This document shows positions 19,729-27,372 of a stretch of DNA of 64,000 bases, in pieces (position 1 is the first letter of the stretch; each line of letters begins with the position of its first letter). Both the position numbers and the translations under genes were made by a program. Source of the DNA: Pseudobutyrivibrio ruminis DSM 9787 (lineage in GTDB: Bacteria > Bacillota > Clostridia > Lachnospirales > Lachnospiraceae); the NCBI RefSeq assembly GCF_900218035.1, contig NZ_OBMR01000007.1, forward strand, positions 1 to 64,000, written 5' to 3'. Below the pieces are notes generated by a model, which saw only the letters and a program-made list of their open reading frames with translations, made no database searches and was not told where the DNA came from.

Positions 19729-21807
19729 CTATTTTGTTAATAACATCATGATCTTATTGGATCTTGCAACAAACTCTGTCATAGCTTCTGGTGAAAGTGG
19801 TGCATTTGCAATCTTTGCTAAATCATAAAGCTGAGCTGCAAATGTAGGAACATTCTCAGAATCCTTGTTATTAAGAATGTACTTAACTAAATCATTGTTT
19901 GCATTAAGTACAAGTGTCTCAGAAGCTGAACCAAACATGCTCATATCCATGCCGCCCATAGCGTACATTTTCATCATATCCTGCATACGACGGCTCTCTT
20001 CTGATACTGTAATCATAGAAGAAAGATTCTTGTTCTTGAACTTTTCAACCTTTACTTCAAGGCCTTCGTTGCCTAAAGCTTTTCTAAATACATCTGTAAG
20101 TGTCTCTGTTTCAGACTTAAGCTCGTCCTCAGATGTTTCCTCAACCATAGAATCTGTAACATCAGCATCGATTCTGCAGAACTTGTAGTTCTCATTTCTC
20201 TGCTCAAGCTGAGTAATAAATGAAGTATCTATTGCATGATCAAGGATTACAGCATTCATACCCTGCTCTTTGAACATATTGATATACTGGCCCTGCTGTG
20301 CAACATCTGTTACATAGTAAACAGTCTTTCTTGTATCCTCTGGCTCTTTATTATCATCAGCATCCTTTGTTTCATCAACAACTTCTGCTTCTACCTTTTC
20401 GCCATTTTCATCAGTGGCTTTTTCCTCTTCCTTAACAAGTAGCTCTGGAAGAGTGATGTATTTATCATTGATATCCTTGAAGAGGATGTAGTCGTTCATC
20501 TTATCGCAGAACTTGTTGTCCTTTAAGCAGCCAAACTTGATGAATGGAGCAATATCATCCCAATATTTCTCATAAGATTCTTTTTCTGTTTTGCACATAC
20601 CAGTAAGCTTGTCAGCAACCTTTTTAGTAATGTACTCAGAAATCTTTGTAACGAATCCATCATTCTGAAGTGCAGAACGTGATACGTTAAGTGGAAGGTC
20701 TGGACAATCAATAACACCCTTTAAAAGCATTAAGAACTCAGGAATAACTTCTTTGATGTTATCAGCGATGAATACCTGATTGTTGTAGAGCTTGATTGTA
20801 CCTTCGATTGAATCATACTCAGTGTTAATCTTAGGGAAGTATAAAATACCCTTAAGGTTAAATGGATAATCCATGTTGAGGTGAATCCAGAAAAGTGGCT
20901 CCTTGTAGTCGTGGAATACATCACGATAGAATGCCTTATACTCTTCTTCTGTGCACTCTGATGGAGACTTGGTCCAAAGTGGCTGAGTCTCATTTAATGC
21001 TACTGGACGCTTAACAATCTTAAGCTTGTCCTTAGCAGGAGAAACCTCTACCTGCTCCTTGGTGCCGTCTTCCTTTTCCTTCTCTTCGAATTTAGCATCC
21101 TCATGGATTTCTTCAATAACTTTATCTGTATCGAGCTTGTCAGCTGCATCGATTGTCTCATACTCTTCTGGAGCATCCTTCTTTGAAAGGAAAATCTCTG
21201 TAGGCATGAATGAACAGTACTTTTCGATGACTTCACGAGCTCTGTATTCATTAGCAAACTCGAGGCAATCTTCGTTTAAGAATAATGTGATTTTAGTACC
21301 TACCTGGTCCCAATCACCATCGCCCATTTCGAATTCTGTGCCGCCATCGCATTCCCAATGAACTGCTGTAGCACCATCCTTGTATGAAAGTGTATCGATG
21401 TGTACTTCATCTGCTACCATAAATGCAGAATAGAATCCAAGACCAAAGTGACCAATAATCTGATCTGAATCAGCCTTGTCCTTATATTTCTCAAGGAAAT
21501 CTGTAGCGCCAGAGAAAGCAATTTGATTGATATACTCATCTACTTCATCAGCTGTCATACCAAGACCATTATCAATGAATGTAAGTGTCTTGTCCTCAGG
21601 GCTTACGATAACCTGAATCTTTGCCTTATAATCAAGAGGAAGTGAGTACTCCCCCATCATATCAAGCTTTTTAAGCTTTGTGATAGCATCACATCCGTTT
21701 GAAATAAGCTCTCTATAAAAAATGTCGTGATCTGAGTATAGCCACTTTTTGATCACTGGAAAAATATTTTCACTTGTAATTGATAAACTACCTTTTTTGT
21801 TACCCAT
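19729..21807 (-). CDS. htpG: chaperone HtpG (Hsp90)
   Basis: HtpG is the bacterial Hsp90 chaperone of the cytoplasm. The 692-aa protein has the GHKL ATPase fold at the N-terminus (ELISNGCDAITKL, DNGLGMTADE, GHFGLGFYSAFMV), a charged linker (about 220-260), the middle domain (LFWIHLNMDYPFNLKGILYFP) and a C-terminal dimerisation domain. An acidic insertion near residue 455-495 is longer than in E. coli HtpG. The ATG at 21807 has AAAGGAG 9 bases upstream; a GTG at 21816 lies too close to it. A long hairpin fills the 5' UTR and a CIRCE operator lies just upstream of the promoter, so HrcA repression is likely. Confidence 0.96.
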   Translation of the reverse strand: MGNKKGSLSITSENIFPVIKKWLYSDHDIFYRELISNGCDAITKLKKLDMMGEYSLPLDYKAKIQVIVSPEDKTLTFIDNGLGMTADEVDEYINQIAFSGATDFLEKYKDKADSDQIIGHFGLGFYSAFMVADEVHIDTLSYKDGATAVHWECDGGTEFEMGDGDWDQVGTKITLFLNEDCLEFANEYRAREVIEKYCSFMPTEIFLSKKDAPEEYETIDAADKLDTDKVIEEIHEDAKFEEKEKEDGTKEQVEVSPAKDKLKIVKRPVALNETQPLWTKSPSECTEEEYKAFYRDVFHDYKEPLFWIHLNMDYPFNLKGILYFPKINTEYDSIEGTIKLYNNQVFIADNIKEVIPEFLMLLKGVIDCPDLPLNVSRSALQNDGFVTKISEYITKKVADKLTGMCKTEKESYEKYWDDIAPFIKFGCLKDNKFCDKMNDYILFKDINDKYITLPELLVKEEEKATDENGEKVEAEVVDETKDADDNKEPEDTRKTVYYVTDVAQQGQYINMFKEQGMNAVILDHAIDTSFITQLEQRNENYKFCRIDADVTDSMVEETSEDELKSETETLTDVFRKALGNEGLEVKVEKFKNKNLSSMITVSEESRRMQDMMKMYAMGGMDMSMFGSASETLVLNANNDLVKYILNNKDSENVPTFAAQLYDLAKIANAPLSPEAMTEFVARSNKIMMLLTK

Positions 21808-21832
21808 TTTAATCACTCCTTTGTTAACCTAC

Positions 21833-21921
21833 GTGCAGTTACACTAACAAGCATAATGATTTCTACGCTCAGCAGAAGAATGCTTCGCTTAAGAAATATT
21901 ATAGCTTGTTAGTTACTGCAC
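21833..21921 (-). promoter_or_regulatory. long hairpin in the htpG 5' UTR
   Basis: Outer arms at 21833-21852 and 21904-21921 pair over 18 bp with a 2-base bulge. Next to them ATAATGATTTCT pairs with AGAAATATTAT. The structure fills almost the whole leader between the predicted transcription start (about 21931) and the ribosome site (21816-21822). It could be a thermometer-like or stabilising element; this is inference. Confidence 0.6.
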
Positions 21922-21937
21922 TTATTCACTAATGAGT

Positions 21938-21966
21938 ATGATAATACCACGAAAAATCAAAGTCAA
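21938..21966 (-). promoter_or_regulatory. htpG promoter
   Basis: On the minus strand TTGACT (21966-21961), a 17-base spacer and TATCAT (21943-21938). The CIRCE palindrome ends 7 bases upstream of the -35. Confidence 0.7.
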
Positions 21967-21973
21967 TAAAAAA

Positions 21974-22000
21974 TTAGCACTCATATACAATGAGTGCTAA
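21974..22000. promoter_or_regulatory. CIRCE element (HrcA operator), also the terminator of cobA-hemD
   Basis: The sequence is an exact match to the CIRCE consensus TTAGCACTC-N9-GAGTGCTAA. It overlaps the last codons and the stop of the cobA-hemD gene. On the minus strand the inverted repeat is followed by TTTTTT, so as RNA it also reads as an intrinsic terminator. It lies upstream of the htpG promoter rather than between promoter and gene, the more usual place. Confidence 0.93.
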
Positions 22001-23516
22001 TAGTATAATTTTTTATCAAATCAAGTAGTCCTTCATAGGAAGAAATCTCTGCTGCCGAGATGTTGTCATACCTGTCTGATATTGCTCTTTTACAAGCATT
22101 TCCGATGGCAAAAATCTGCGATGGCATTTTATCTCCTAAAATCTCAGCTCCAAACAATGCATTACTTGCACTTGTAAACACTGCACCATCATAGGATGAT
22201 ATTTCTTCTAAGTCGCTATCAGTAATAGAGACTTCAAGCTTTTCGTTTTTATATACAGGAATCTTGTTTAATGGAATTTTATTATCAAGATTTGTCTCGA
22301 AATCCTCTGACATGTTTGAAGCGCACAGCCAGTATACTTTGCCACCACTTACAATCTTTTCGCTAATTTTCAGAGCCAAATCTTTGCCATTTTGTGCTTC
22401 TGATATCACATCTACTCTCACCCCAAAAGATTCTAGAGCCGACGCAGTTTTTGCTCCTATGGCAGCTATCTTAACAGGACCAATACTTCTGATGTCTTTT
22501 TTGCAAACCTCATATAAATTATAAAAGAAAGCCTTTACACCATTTGCACTGGTAAACACAATGTAATCATTTGGCCGAGTTAATTCTAAGAAACCAAGAT
22601 CAATTTCTAATGGGACAATCTTTCCACTATCAACAGTGTAAACTTCAGCGCCTAATTGTATCAGCTGCTCTTCCAACTTGTTAGTTTTCTCATACGAAAA
22701 CTTCTCACCGAAACCGTAATTAAATCCTATAATCTTTGGGAGAAAATACCTTTTGCCAAATAATGGGCGCTTTTCAAATAAAGACAGTCTATCTGACATA
22801 GCAACCACATCTCCCACCACAATTATAGATGGGGAAACAAGATTAGCCTTTTCAACCAAATCCGATATATCAGCTAGCGTTCCAACACATTTCTTTTGCT
22901 TATTAGTGGTAGCATTAGAAATAACTGCCGCTGGAGTCTTTGGAGAACGGCCGGCTTTGATAAGCCCTCTTGCAATCTCTCCCACATGGGACAATCCCAT
23001 TAGAAACACAAGGGTAACATCCTCCTCAAGGAGTTGACTGTAATCAATATCCGCAGCCTCATCTTTTCTACTGTGAGCCGTTATAACCTGAAAGCCTTTT
23101 GCCAATCCTCTATGTGTAATTGGAATGCCTGCTGCAGAAAGAGCTGCTATAGGTGACGTTACACCAGAAACCACCTCAACATCTACACCTCTCTCTAAAA
23201 GGTATAAAGCTTCTTCTCCTCCTCTTCCAAAAACATAACTGTCACCACCTTTTAGGCGAACAACAAGGTTATACTCTTTAGATTTCTCATATAAAAGCTC
23301 ATTTATATTCTCCTGCTTCATTGTGTGATTATGATTTTCTTTTCCAACAAAAATCTTCTCACATCCATCAGGCGTCATTTCTAGGAACTTTTTATTTAAA
23401 AGTCTGTCGTAAATAACACAGTCTGCTCTTTTTAAGTATTCTGCTCCTTTTAAAGTGAGCAGGCCCCACTCACCTGGACCTGCTCCAACTAAAACTACTT
23501 TGTTTAGTTCTGACAT
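21981..23516 (-). CDS. cobA-hemD: uroporphyrinogen-III C-methyltransferase / uroporphyrinogen-III synthase fusion
   Basis: The bifunctional 511-aa protein closes hydroxymethylbilane to uroporphyrinogen III (HemD half, about 250-505) and methylates it twice to precorrin-2 (CobA/SUMT half, about 5-240). The methyltransferase shows VGAGPGEWGLLTLKG, RLKGGDSYVFGRGGEE and the GVTSPIAALSAAGIPITHR region. It starts one base after hemC ends, so the two are coupled. Its place at the end of the sulfite-reductase operon says the product is siroheme. No precorrin-2 dehydrogenase/ferrochelatase is seen in the window. The final codons are shared with a CIRCE element. Confidence 0.95.
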   Translation of the reverse strand: MSELNKVVLVGAGPGEWGLLTLKGAEYLKRADCVIYDRLLNKKFLEMTPDGCEKIFVGKENHNHTMKQENINELLYEKSKEYNLVVRLKGGDSYVFGRGGEEALYLLERGVDVEVVSGVTSPIAALSAAGIPITHRGLAKGFQVITAHSRKDEAADIDYSQLLEEDVTLVFLMGLSHVGEIARGLIKAGRSPKTPAAVISNATTNKQKKCVGTLADISDLVEKANLVSPSIIVVGDVVAMSDRLSLFEKRPLFGKRYFLPKIIGFNYGFGEKFSYEKTNKLEEQLIQLGAEVYTVDSGKIVPLEIDLGFLELTRPNDYIVFTSANGVKAFFYNLYEVCKKDIRSIGPVKIAAIGAKTASALESFGVRVDVISEAQNGKDLALKISEKIVSGGKVYWLCASNMSEDFETNLDNKIPLNKIPVYKNEKLEVSITDSDLEEISSYDGAVFTSASNALFGAEILGDKMPSQIFAIGNACKRAISDRYDNISAAEISSYEGLLDLIKNYTISTHCI

Positions 23517-23517
23517 T

Positions 23518-24423
23518 CTATTCCTCCAGCTGTCTTTTTATATCTCTTACAGCCTTATCAATCAATTCTTCTGTGGCTTTTTCTCCTGACACAAGTGTCG
23601 TTGCCATTTTGCTTCCATCCTCTGTTCCAAACAAAGCCCTAAGCTCATAGCCTGTGTCTGTAACACTAGCATATGCTCCAATTGGTAAATGGCAATCGCC
23701 ACCTATTTTCTTTAGAAATCCTCGCTCCAAATATGTGATATTTCGTATTACTTCATCCGAGAAAGAGTTAACCATCTTTAAAAGCTCTTCATTATCTGCT
23801 TTTAGCTCAATAGCTAATGTGCCTTGTGCCGGAGCCGGAATCATATCTGAAATATTAATGTACTGAGATATTTCCGATTCCAAACCTAAACGTTTTAATC
23901 CTGCTGCCGCAAGCACAATTCCATCAAGCTTTGTTCCGTCAGGAAGTCCCTCTCTGAGCTTTCTAATTCTAGTGTCTATATTTCCTCTTATTGGGAAAAT
24001 ATTGATATCCGGCCTAAGTGCAAGAAGCTGATACGAGCGTCGCTTGCTACCTGTTGCAATATTGGCTCCTTTTGGTAGGTCCTCCAATGATTCTGCGTCA
24101 TTGAGAACCAACACATCTCTAGCATCCTCCCTGTCCCAAGGGTCTGCAAAGATAAGACCATCCTTTAACGTATCTGGCATATCCTTCATAGAATGAACCG
24201 CAAGCTGAATCTCTCCAGATAAAAGTGCCTTTTCAATCTCATCAGTAAAAATTCCCTTGGAGCCCAATGCATCCAAGGGTCTATTTTGATCCAAATCTCC
24301 TGTTGTTTGGATTACTACTAATTCATAGTCATTTTCAGGAAATCTTTCTTTTAACTTTTCTAATACGTAATTCGCCTGGGCTAAAGCTAGCTTTGAGCCA
24401 CGAGTTCCAATTCTAATTTTCAT
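23518..24423 (-). CDS. hemC: hydroxymethylbilane synthase (porphobilinogen deaminase)
   Basis: HemC joins four porphobilinogens into hydroxymethylbilane. It is 301 aa, normal length. It starts with the canonical MKIRIGTRGSKLALAQA and has the HSMKDMP motif and the cofactor-attaching Cys in KKIGGDCHLPIGAYA. The ATG at 24423 (AGGA 8 bases upstream) is preferred to an adjacent TTG. It lies 9 bases behind the JAMM peptidase gene and runs into cobA-hemD. Confidence 0.96.
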   Translation of the reverse strand: MKIRIGTRGSKLALAQANYVLEKLKERFPENDYELVVIQTTGDLDQNRPLDALGSKGIFTDEIEKALLSGEIQLAVHSMKDMPDTLKDGLIFADPWDREDARDVLVLNDAESLEDLPKGANIATGSKRRSYQLLALRPDINIFPIRGNIDTRIRKLREGLPDGTKLDGIVLAAAGLKRLGLESEISQYINISDMIPAPAQGTLAIELKADNEELLKMVNSFSDEVIRNITYLERGFLKKIGGDCHLPIGAYASVTDTGYELRALFGTEDGSKMATTLVSGEKATEELIDKAVRDIKRQLEE

Positions 24424-24432
24424 CAATTAATC

Positions 24433-24864
24433 CTAGTAATAGTATTCCTCTGAATAGATTCGCAAATCCTCTTTACTTACTTGCCCATCCTCAATATGAA
24501 AACTGTTCAAAACAGGATTGTTTGCCATTAAAGAAAGAATCATATAGCTAGCCTTTGAATCGTAGGCCAACTTTATATCTTCCAAAGAAGGTCTAGATGG
24601 CGATTCTGGATGAGAATGCCAATTGCCTAGAGGCTTTAATCCAAGTGTTCTCATATCCTTGATTGCAGTCATTTGATCCTTAGGATCAAGTGTAAAATGA
24701 TCATTTGCGTGGTCAATGTTCTCTAAGTAGTATACCTTTTCTATAGTAAATCCGCCATCTGTTTCTTTACCTGCAATCAAACCACAAGCTTCCTCTGGCA
24801 AATGATTTTTTGCATATTCTACCAACTCATCGTAAATACGATAATTCAGTCTAATTATTTTCAT
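24433..24864 (-). CDS. hcyD: JAMM/Mov34 metallopeptidase, HcyD-like
   Basis: This 143-aa zinc peptidase has the complete JAMM motif: Glu24/25 in LPEEACGLIAG and H83-S-H85-x7-S93-x2-D96 (HSHPESPSRPSLED). Relatives trim the tail of sulfur-carrier proteins. In Wolinella the enzyme HcyD removes the residue after the diglycine of HcyS. Here the carrier in the same operon ends GGGC, exactly the type of substrate expected. The ATG at 24864 (GAGGTT upstream) overlaps the end of the ThiF-like gene by 14 bases. The name is by analogy; Mec-type trimming of a Cys adduct is the other option. Confidence 0.85.
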   Translation of the reverse strand: MKIIRLNYRIYDELVEYAKNHLPEEACGLIAGKETDGGFTIEKVYYLENIDHANDHFTLDPKDQMTAIKDMRTLGLKPLGNWHSHPESPSRPSLEDIKLAYDSKASYMILSLMANNPVLNSFHIEDGQVSKEDLRIYSEEYYY

Positions 24865-25690
24865 TTTTAACCTCAAATCTACCAGCTGTTTCTTCGCATA
24901 CTTCCTGCTCGTAATCAATAAGCTCTGTAATTGTTGGATTAGCACCACAAACAGGACATTTGCTTGTATCATGTGGAAGCTTAATCTTTCTGAAGTCCTG
25001 GTTTACAGCATCGTATGTTAGAAGCTTTCCTGTTAATAAATCACCAACGCCAACAATATATTTGATTGCTTCCATTGCCTGAAGCGAGCCAATCACGCCG
25101 CCCATTGCACCAATAACTCCTGCCTGTTTGCAGGTTGGTACTGCATCCTTTGGAGGTGGATTTTTAAAGACACATCTGTAGCAAGGACCTTCCCCTGGAA
25201 CATAGGTCATAAGCTGCCCCTTAAAGCGAATGATGCCTGCATGACTAAATGGTTTCTTTTCCATGACACATGCATCATTTATAAGAAACTTTGCAGGGAA
25301 ATTGTCTGTGCCATCAATAACAAAATCGTATTCACGAATTAGTTCTCGAATATTTGTTGAATCCACAAACTTATGATAAGTCTTCACTTCAACATCAGGA
25401 TTCATAGCATTCATTGTTTCTTTTGCAGATTTTACCTTTGGCTTACCAATATCTGCAGTACTATGGATAATCTGACGCTGAAGATTTGATAAATCAACTT
25501 CATCCGCATCTACGATACCAATTTTACCTACACCTGCTGCTGCAAGATACATTGCTGCTGGTGCACCCAGACCACCTGCCCCGATAATTAGAACACTGGC
25601 ATTTAAAAGTTTTTTCTGTCCCTTTGCACCTACTTCTTTAAGAATAATATGGCGGCTGTAGCGTTCAATCTGTTCATCTGTCATTGCCAT
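24851..25690 (-). CDS. hcyF: ThiF/MoeB-family sulfur-carrier adenylyltransferase, HcyF-like
   Basis: The E1-like enzyme adenylates the C-terminus of a ThiS-type carrier so sulfur can be added as a thiocarboxylate. The 279-aa protein has the nucleotide loop GAGGLG at 37-42, Asp62 in DADEVDLSNLQRQ, a zinc site from C170-x2-C173 and C245-x2-C248, and a conserved Cys187 in PTCKQAG. Its ATG shares the A of the carrier gene's TAA stop (TAATG), so the pair is translationally coupled. Length and motifs equally fit ThiF or MoeB; context with metY and the GGGC carrier makes the homocysteine role most likely. Confidence 0.9.
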   Translation of the reverse strand: MAMTDEQIERYSRHIILKEVGAKGQKKLLNASVLIIGAGGLGAPAAMYLAAAGVGKIGIVDADEVDLSNLQRQIIHSTADIGKPKVKSAKETMNAMNPDVEVKTYHKFVDSTNIRELIREYDFVIDGTDNFPAKFLINDACVMEKKPFSHAGIIRFKGQLMTYVPGEGPCYRCVFKNPPPKDAVPTCKQAGVIGAMGGVIGSLQAMEAIKYIVGVGDLLTGKLLTYDAVNQDFRKIKLPHDTSKCPVCGANPTITELIDYEQEVCEETAGRFEVKNENN

Positions 25691-25896
25691 TAACAGCCAC
25701 CTCCCATGAAGTAAAGAAACTCAACTGAATCACCTTCTTTAAGAATAGTAGACTCTTTCTCTTCTGTTGGAACAAACTCATCATTGATTGAGACTGTAAC
25801 ATACTGTGGAGTTTCCACATCCTCAATTTCAATAAGCTCTGGTAATGTCAAACCATCCTTATATTCTTTCTTTTCGCCTGCAACTGTGATTGTCAT
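25690..25896 (-). CDS. hcyS: ThiS-like sulfur-carrier protein ending GGGC, HcyS-like
   Basis: This 68-aa beta-grasp protein starts MTITVAGEKKEY and ends EFLYFMGGGC. Mature ThiS-type carriers end exactly in GG; here at least one residue (Cys, possibly Gly-Cys) must be removed before activation. A JAMM peptidase and a ThiF-like enzyme are encoded immediately downstream, and metY heads the operon. This is the arrangement reported for Wolinella succinogenes, where HcyS thiocarboxylate gives sulfur to O-acetylhomoserine. The ATG at 25896 has GGAGGA 7 bases upstream; an upstream TTG at 25911 overlaps that site and is rejected. Confidence 0.87.
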   Translation of the reverse strand: MTITVAGEKKEYKDGLTLPELIEIEDVETPQYVTVSINDEFVPTEEKESTILKEGDSVEFLYFMGGGC

Positions 25897-25915
25897 TTCA
25901 TTATCCTCCAATAAA

Positions 25916-26233
25916 TTAAATATAGTCTTCTAACCATTCAACTAGCTCATCATACTCTCTTGGGCCTATCTGTTTTCCAACAGCCTTTCCCTCTTTAAAA
26001 AGAATAAGTGTAGGATTCGCCTTAATTTCATACTCTTCAACAAGCTTTGTATCATAGTTAGTATTGACCTTAAATACATTAAGCTTGCCCTCGTACTCCT
26101 CTTCAATATCACAAAGAGTTGGAGCCAACTTTTTGCATGTAATGCATGAATCAGAATAAAAATCCACTACAACTGGCACGTCACTTTCAAGTACCTTTGA
26201 TTCAAAATCATCTGTATAAATTCTTGTAGCCAT
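25916..26233 (-). CDS. thioredoxin-like protein with CITC active site
   Basis: The 105-aa protein has a normal thioredoxin fold pattern: VVVDFYSDSC30-ITC33-KKLAPTL, then the cis-Pro region ANPTLILFKEGK. The active site is C-I-T-C instead of CGPC, which should change the redox potential. It sits between the TusA-like gene and the carrier gene, so it probably serves this pathway, for example by reducing the carrier-peptidase or sulfur-transfer steps. The partner is not known. Confidence 0.9.
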   Translation of the reverse strand: MATRIYTDDFESKVLESDVPVVVDFYSDSCITCKKLAPTLCDIEEEYEGKLNVFKVNTNYDTKLVEEYEIKANPTLILFKEGKAVGKQIGPREYDELVEWLEDYI

Positions 26234-26235
26234 AC

Positions 26236-26484
26236 TTACTCCTCCACTTTTCTTACAAACAATGTATATGTTCCATCCTCATTGTCATTAAGCTTTAAAA
26301 TCTGATGACCATCCTCTTTAAATGAACGAGGTACGTTTTGTACTGGCTCGCCATCATTCATGCGGACAGCCAAAACCTGACCGTCATCAAGCTCTTCTAT
26401 TGCTACCTTGGCAGTAACAAAAGTCAACGGACAAACCTTATCTGTGATATCTACCGCCTCATCATATTCTAATAATTCACTCAT
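26236..26484 (-). CDS. TusA-like sulfurtransferase
   Basis: This is an 82-aa TusA/SirA-family protein. The active Cys18 sits in the family motif DITDKVCPLTFVTAKVA, followed by the two-layer fold and the ending TYTLFVRKVEE. TusA relatives pass persulfide sulfur between proteins. The ATG at 26484 follows the sulfite reductase stop by one base and has GGAGG upstream inside that gene. In this operon it may carry sulfide-level sulfur from the reductase to the ThiS-like carrier; this is inference. Confidence 0.88.
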   Translation of the reverse strand: MSELLEYDEAVDITDKVCPLTFVTAKVAIEELDDGQVLAVRMNDGEPVQNVPRSFKEDGHQILKLNDNEDGTYTLFVRKVEE

Positions 26485-26485
26485 A

Positions 26486-27361
26486 CTAAACCTCCTTACC
26501 ATAATAAGCTTTATCCAACACCTCGCGTAAGCCTTCGTCGCCGAGGCGAGTGAGGGTTGCGCGGAAACGTTCTGATGGTTTTGCGTTAGCTTCGAAGTAG
26601 TCGATTGCAGCATCTGTTACACGGAAAAGTGTTTCCTTATCACGGATGATTGGAACCAACTCCTCTGCCTTATAAATCTTGTTACCAAATGTTCCACCGA
26701 AGGAAACAATATATCCAGGTGTGCCTACCCATGCATCTGTAGGACAACTCTTTACGCAACGCGCGCAGTGATTACACTTTGCATTGTCGATTTCAACCTT
26801 GCCGTCCTTCATAGTAAGTGCACCTTCTCGGCAAGCCTTTACGCAAACGCCACAGGAAATACAAGCATCTTCCTTGTATTCTACGGTCATGCCGCCCTTT
26901 ACACCTACATCATTTTCCTCTGCCTTAAGACAGTTGTTTTGACATCCTGTAACACCAAACTTAAACTTGTGAGGTAACTCTCTACCAAAATATCTATCAT
27001 TAAGCTCCTGGGCCAATGTATATGTATCTATACATCCACTTGGACAGATTTCAGAGCCCTGACACGCTGTGATAGTACGTACTCTCGGGCCACATACACC
27101 TGTGTATACACCGCCCTCTTGTAATTCTTCCTTTACTTTTTCCAAATCATTGACATGAATAAATGGAATCTCAATACCTTGACGACTTGTCATATGTACA
27201 TATCCATGTCCATATTTTTCAGCTACTTCCGCAACTGTTTTGATTGCACTTGCATCAAGATTTCCACCAACAACAGCAAGTCTTAAAGAACCATATCCTT
27301 TTTGTTTTTGACTCATGAAGCCGCCAGCCTTCAAAGCCTTGTAATCAATTTTTTCTGCCAT
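26486..27361 (-). CDS. small siroheme sulfite reductase with ferredoxin domain
   Basis: The 291-aa protein has a nitrite/sulfite reductase half-domain (about 20-70) and the siroheme-[4Fe-4S] motif C100-x5-C106...C140-x3-C144. An inserted ferredoxin domain has two four-Cys sets (C167, C170, C173, C177 and C196, C199, C202, C206), and a second half-domain follows. It should reduce sulfite to sulfide with six electrons in the cytoplasm. It is much smaller than CysI or DsrAB and resembles the small assimilatory type of anaerobes. Its operon also carries hemC and cobA-hemD for siroheme. It begins 11 bases after metY. Confidence 0.9.
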   Translation of the reverse strand: MAEKIDYKALKAGGFMSQKQKGYGSLRLAVVGGNLDASAIKTVAEVAEKYGHGYVHMTSRQGIEIPFIHVNDLEKVKEELQEGGVYTGVCGPRVRTITACQGSEICPSGCIDTYTLAQELNDRYFGRELPHKFKFGVTGCQNNCLKAEENDVGVKGGMTVEYKEDACISCGVCVKACREGALTMKDGKVEIDNAKCNHCARCVKSCPTDAWVGTPGYIVSFGGTFGNKIYKAEELVPIIRDKETLFRVTDAAIDYFEANAKPSERFRATLTRLGDEGLREVLDKAYYGKEV

Positions 27362-27372
27362 CTCTACTCCTT

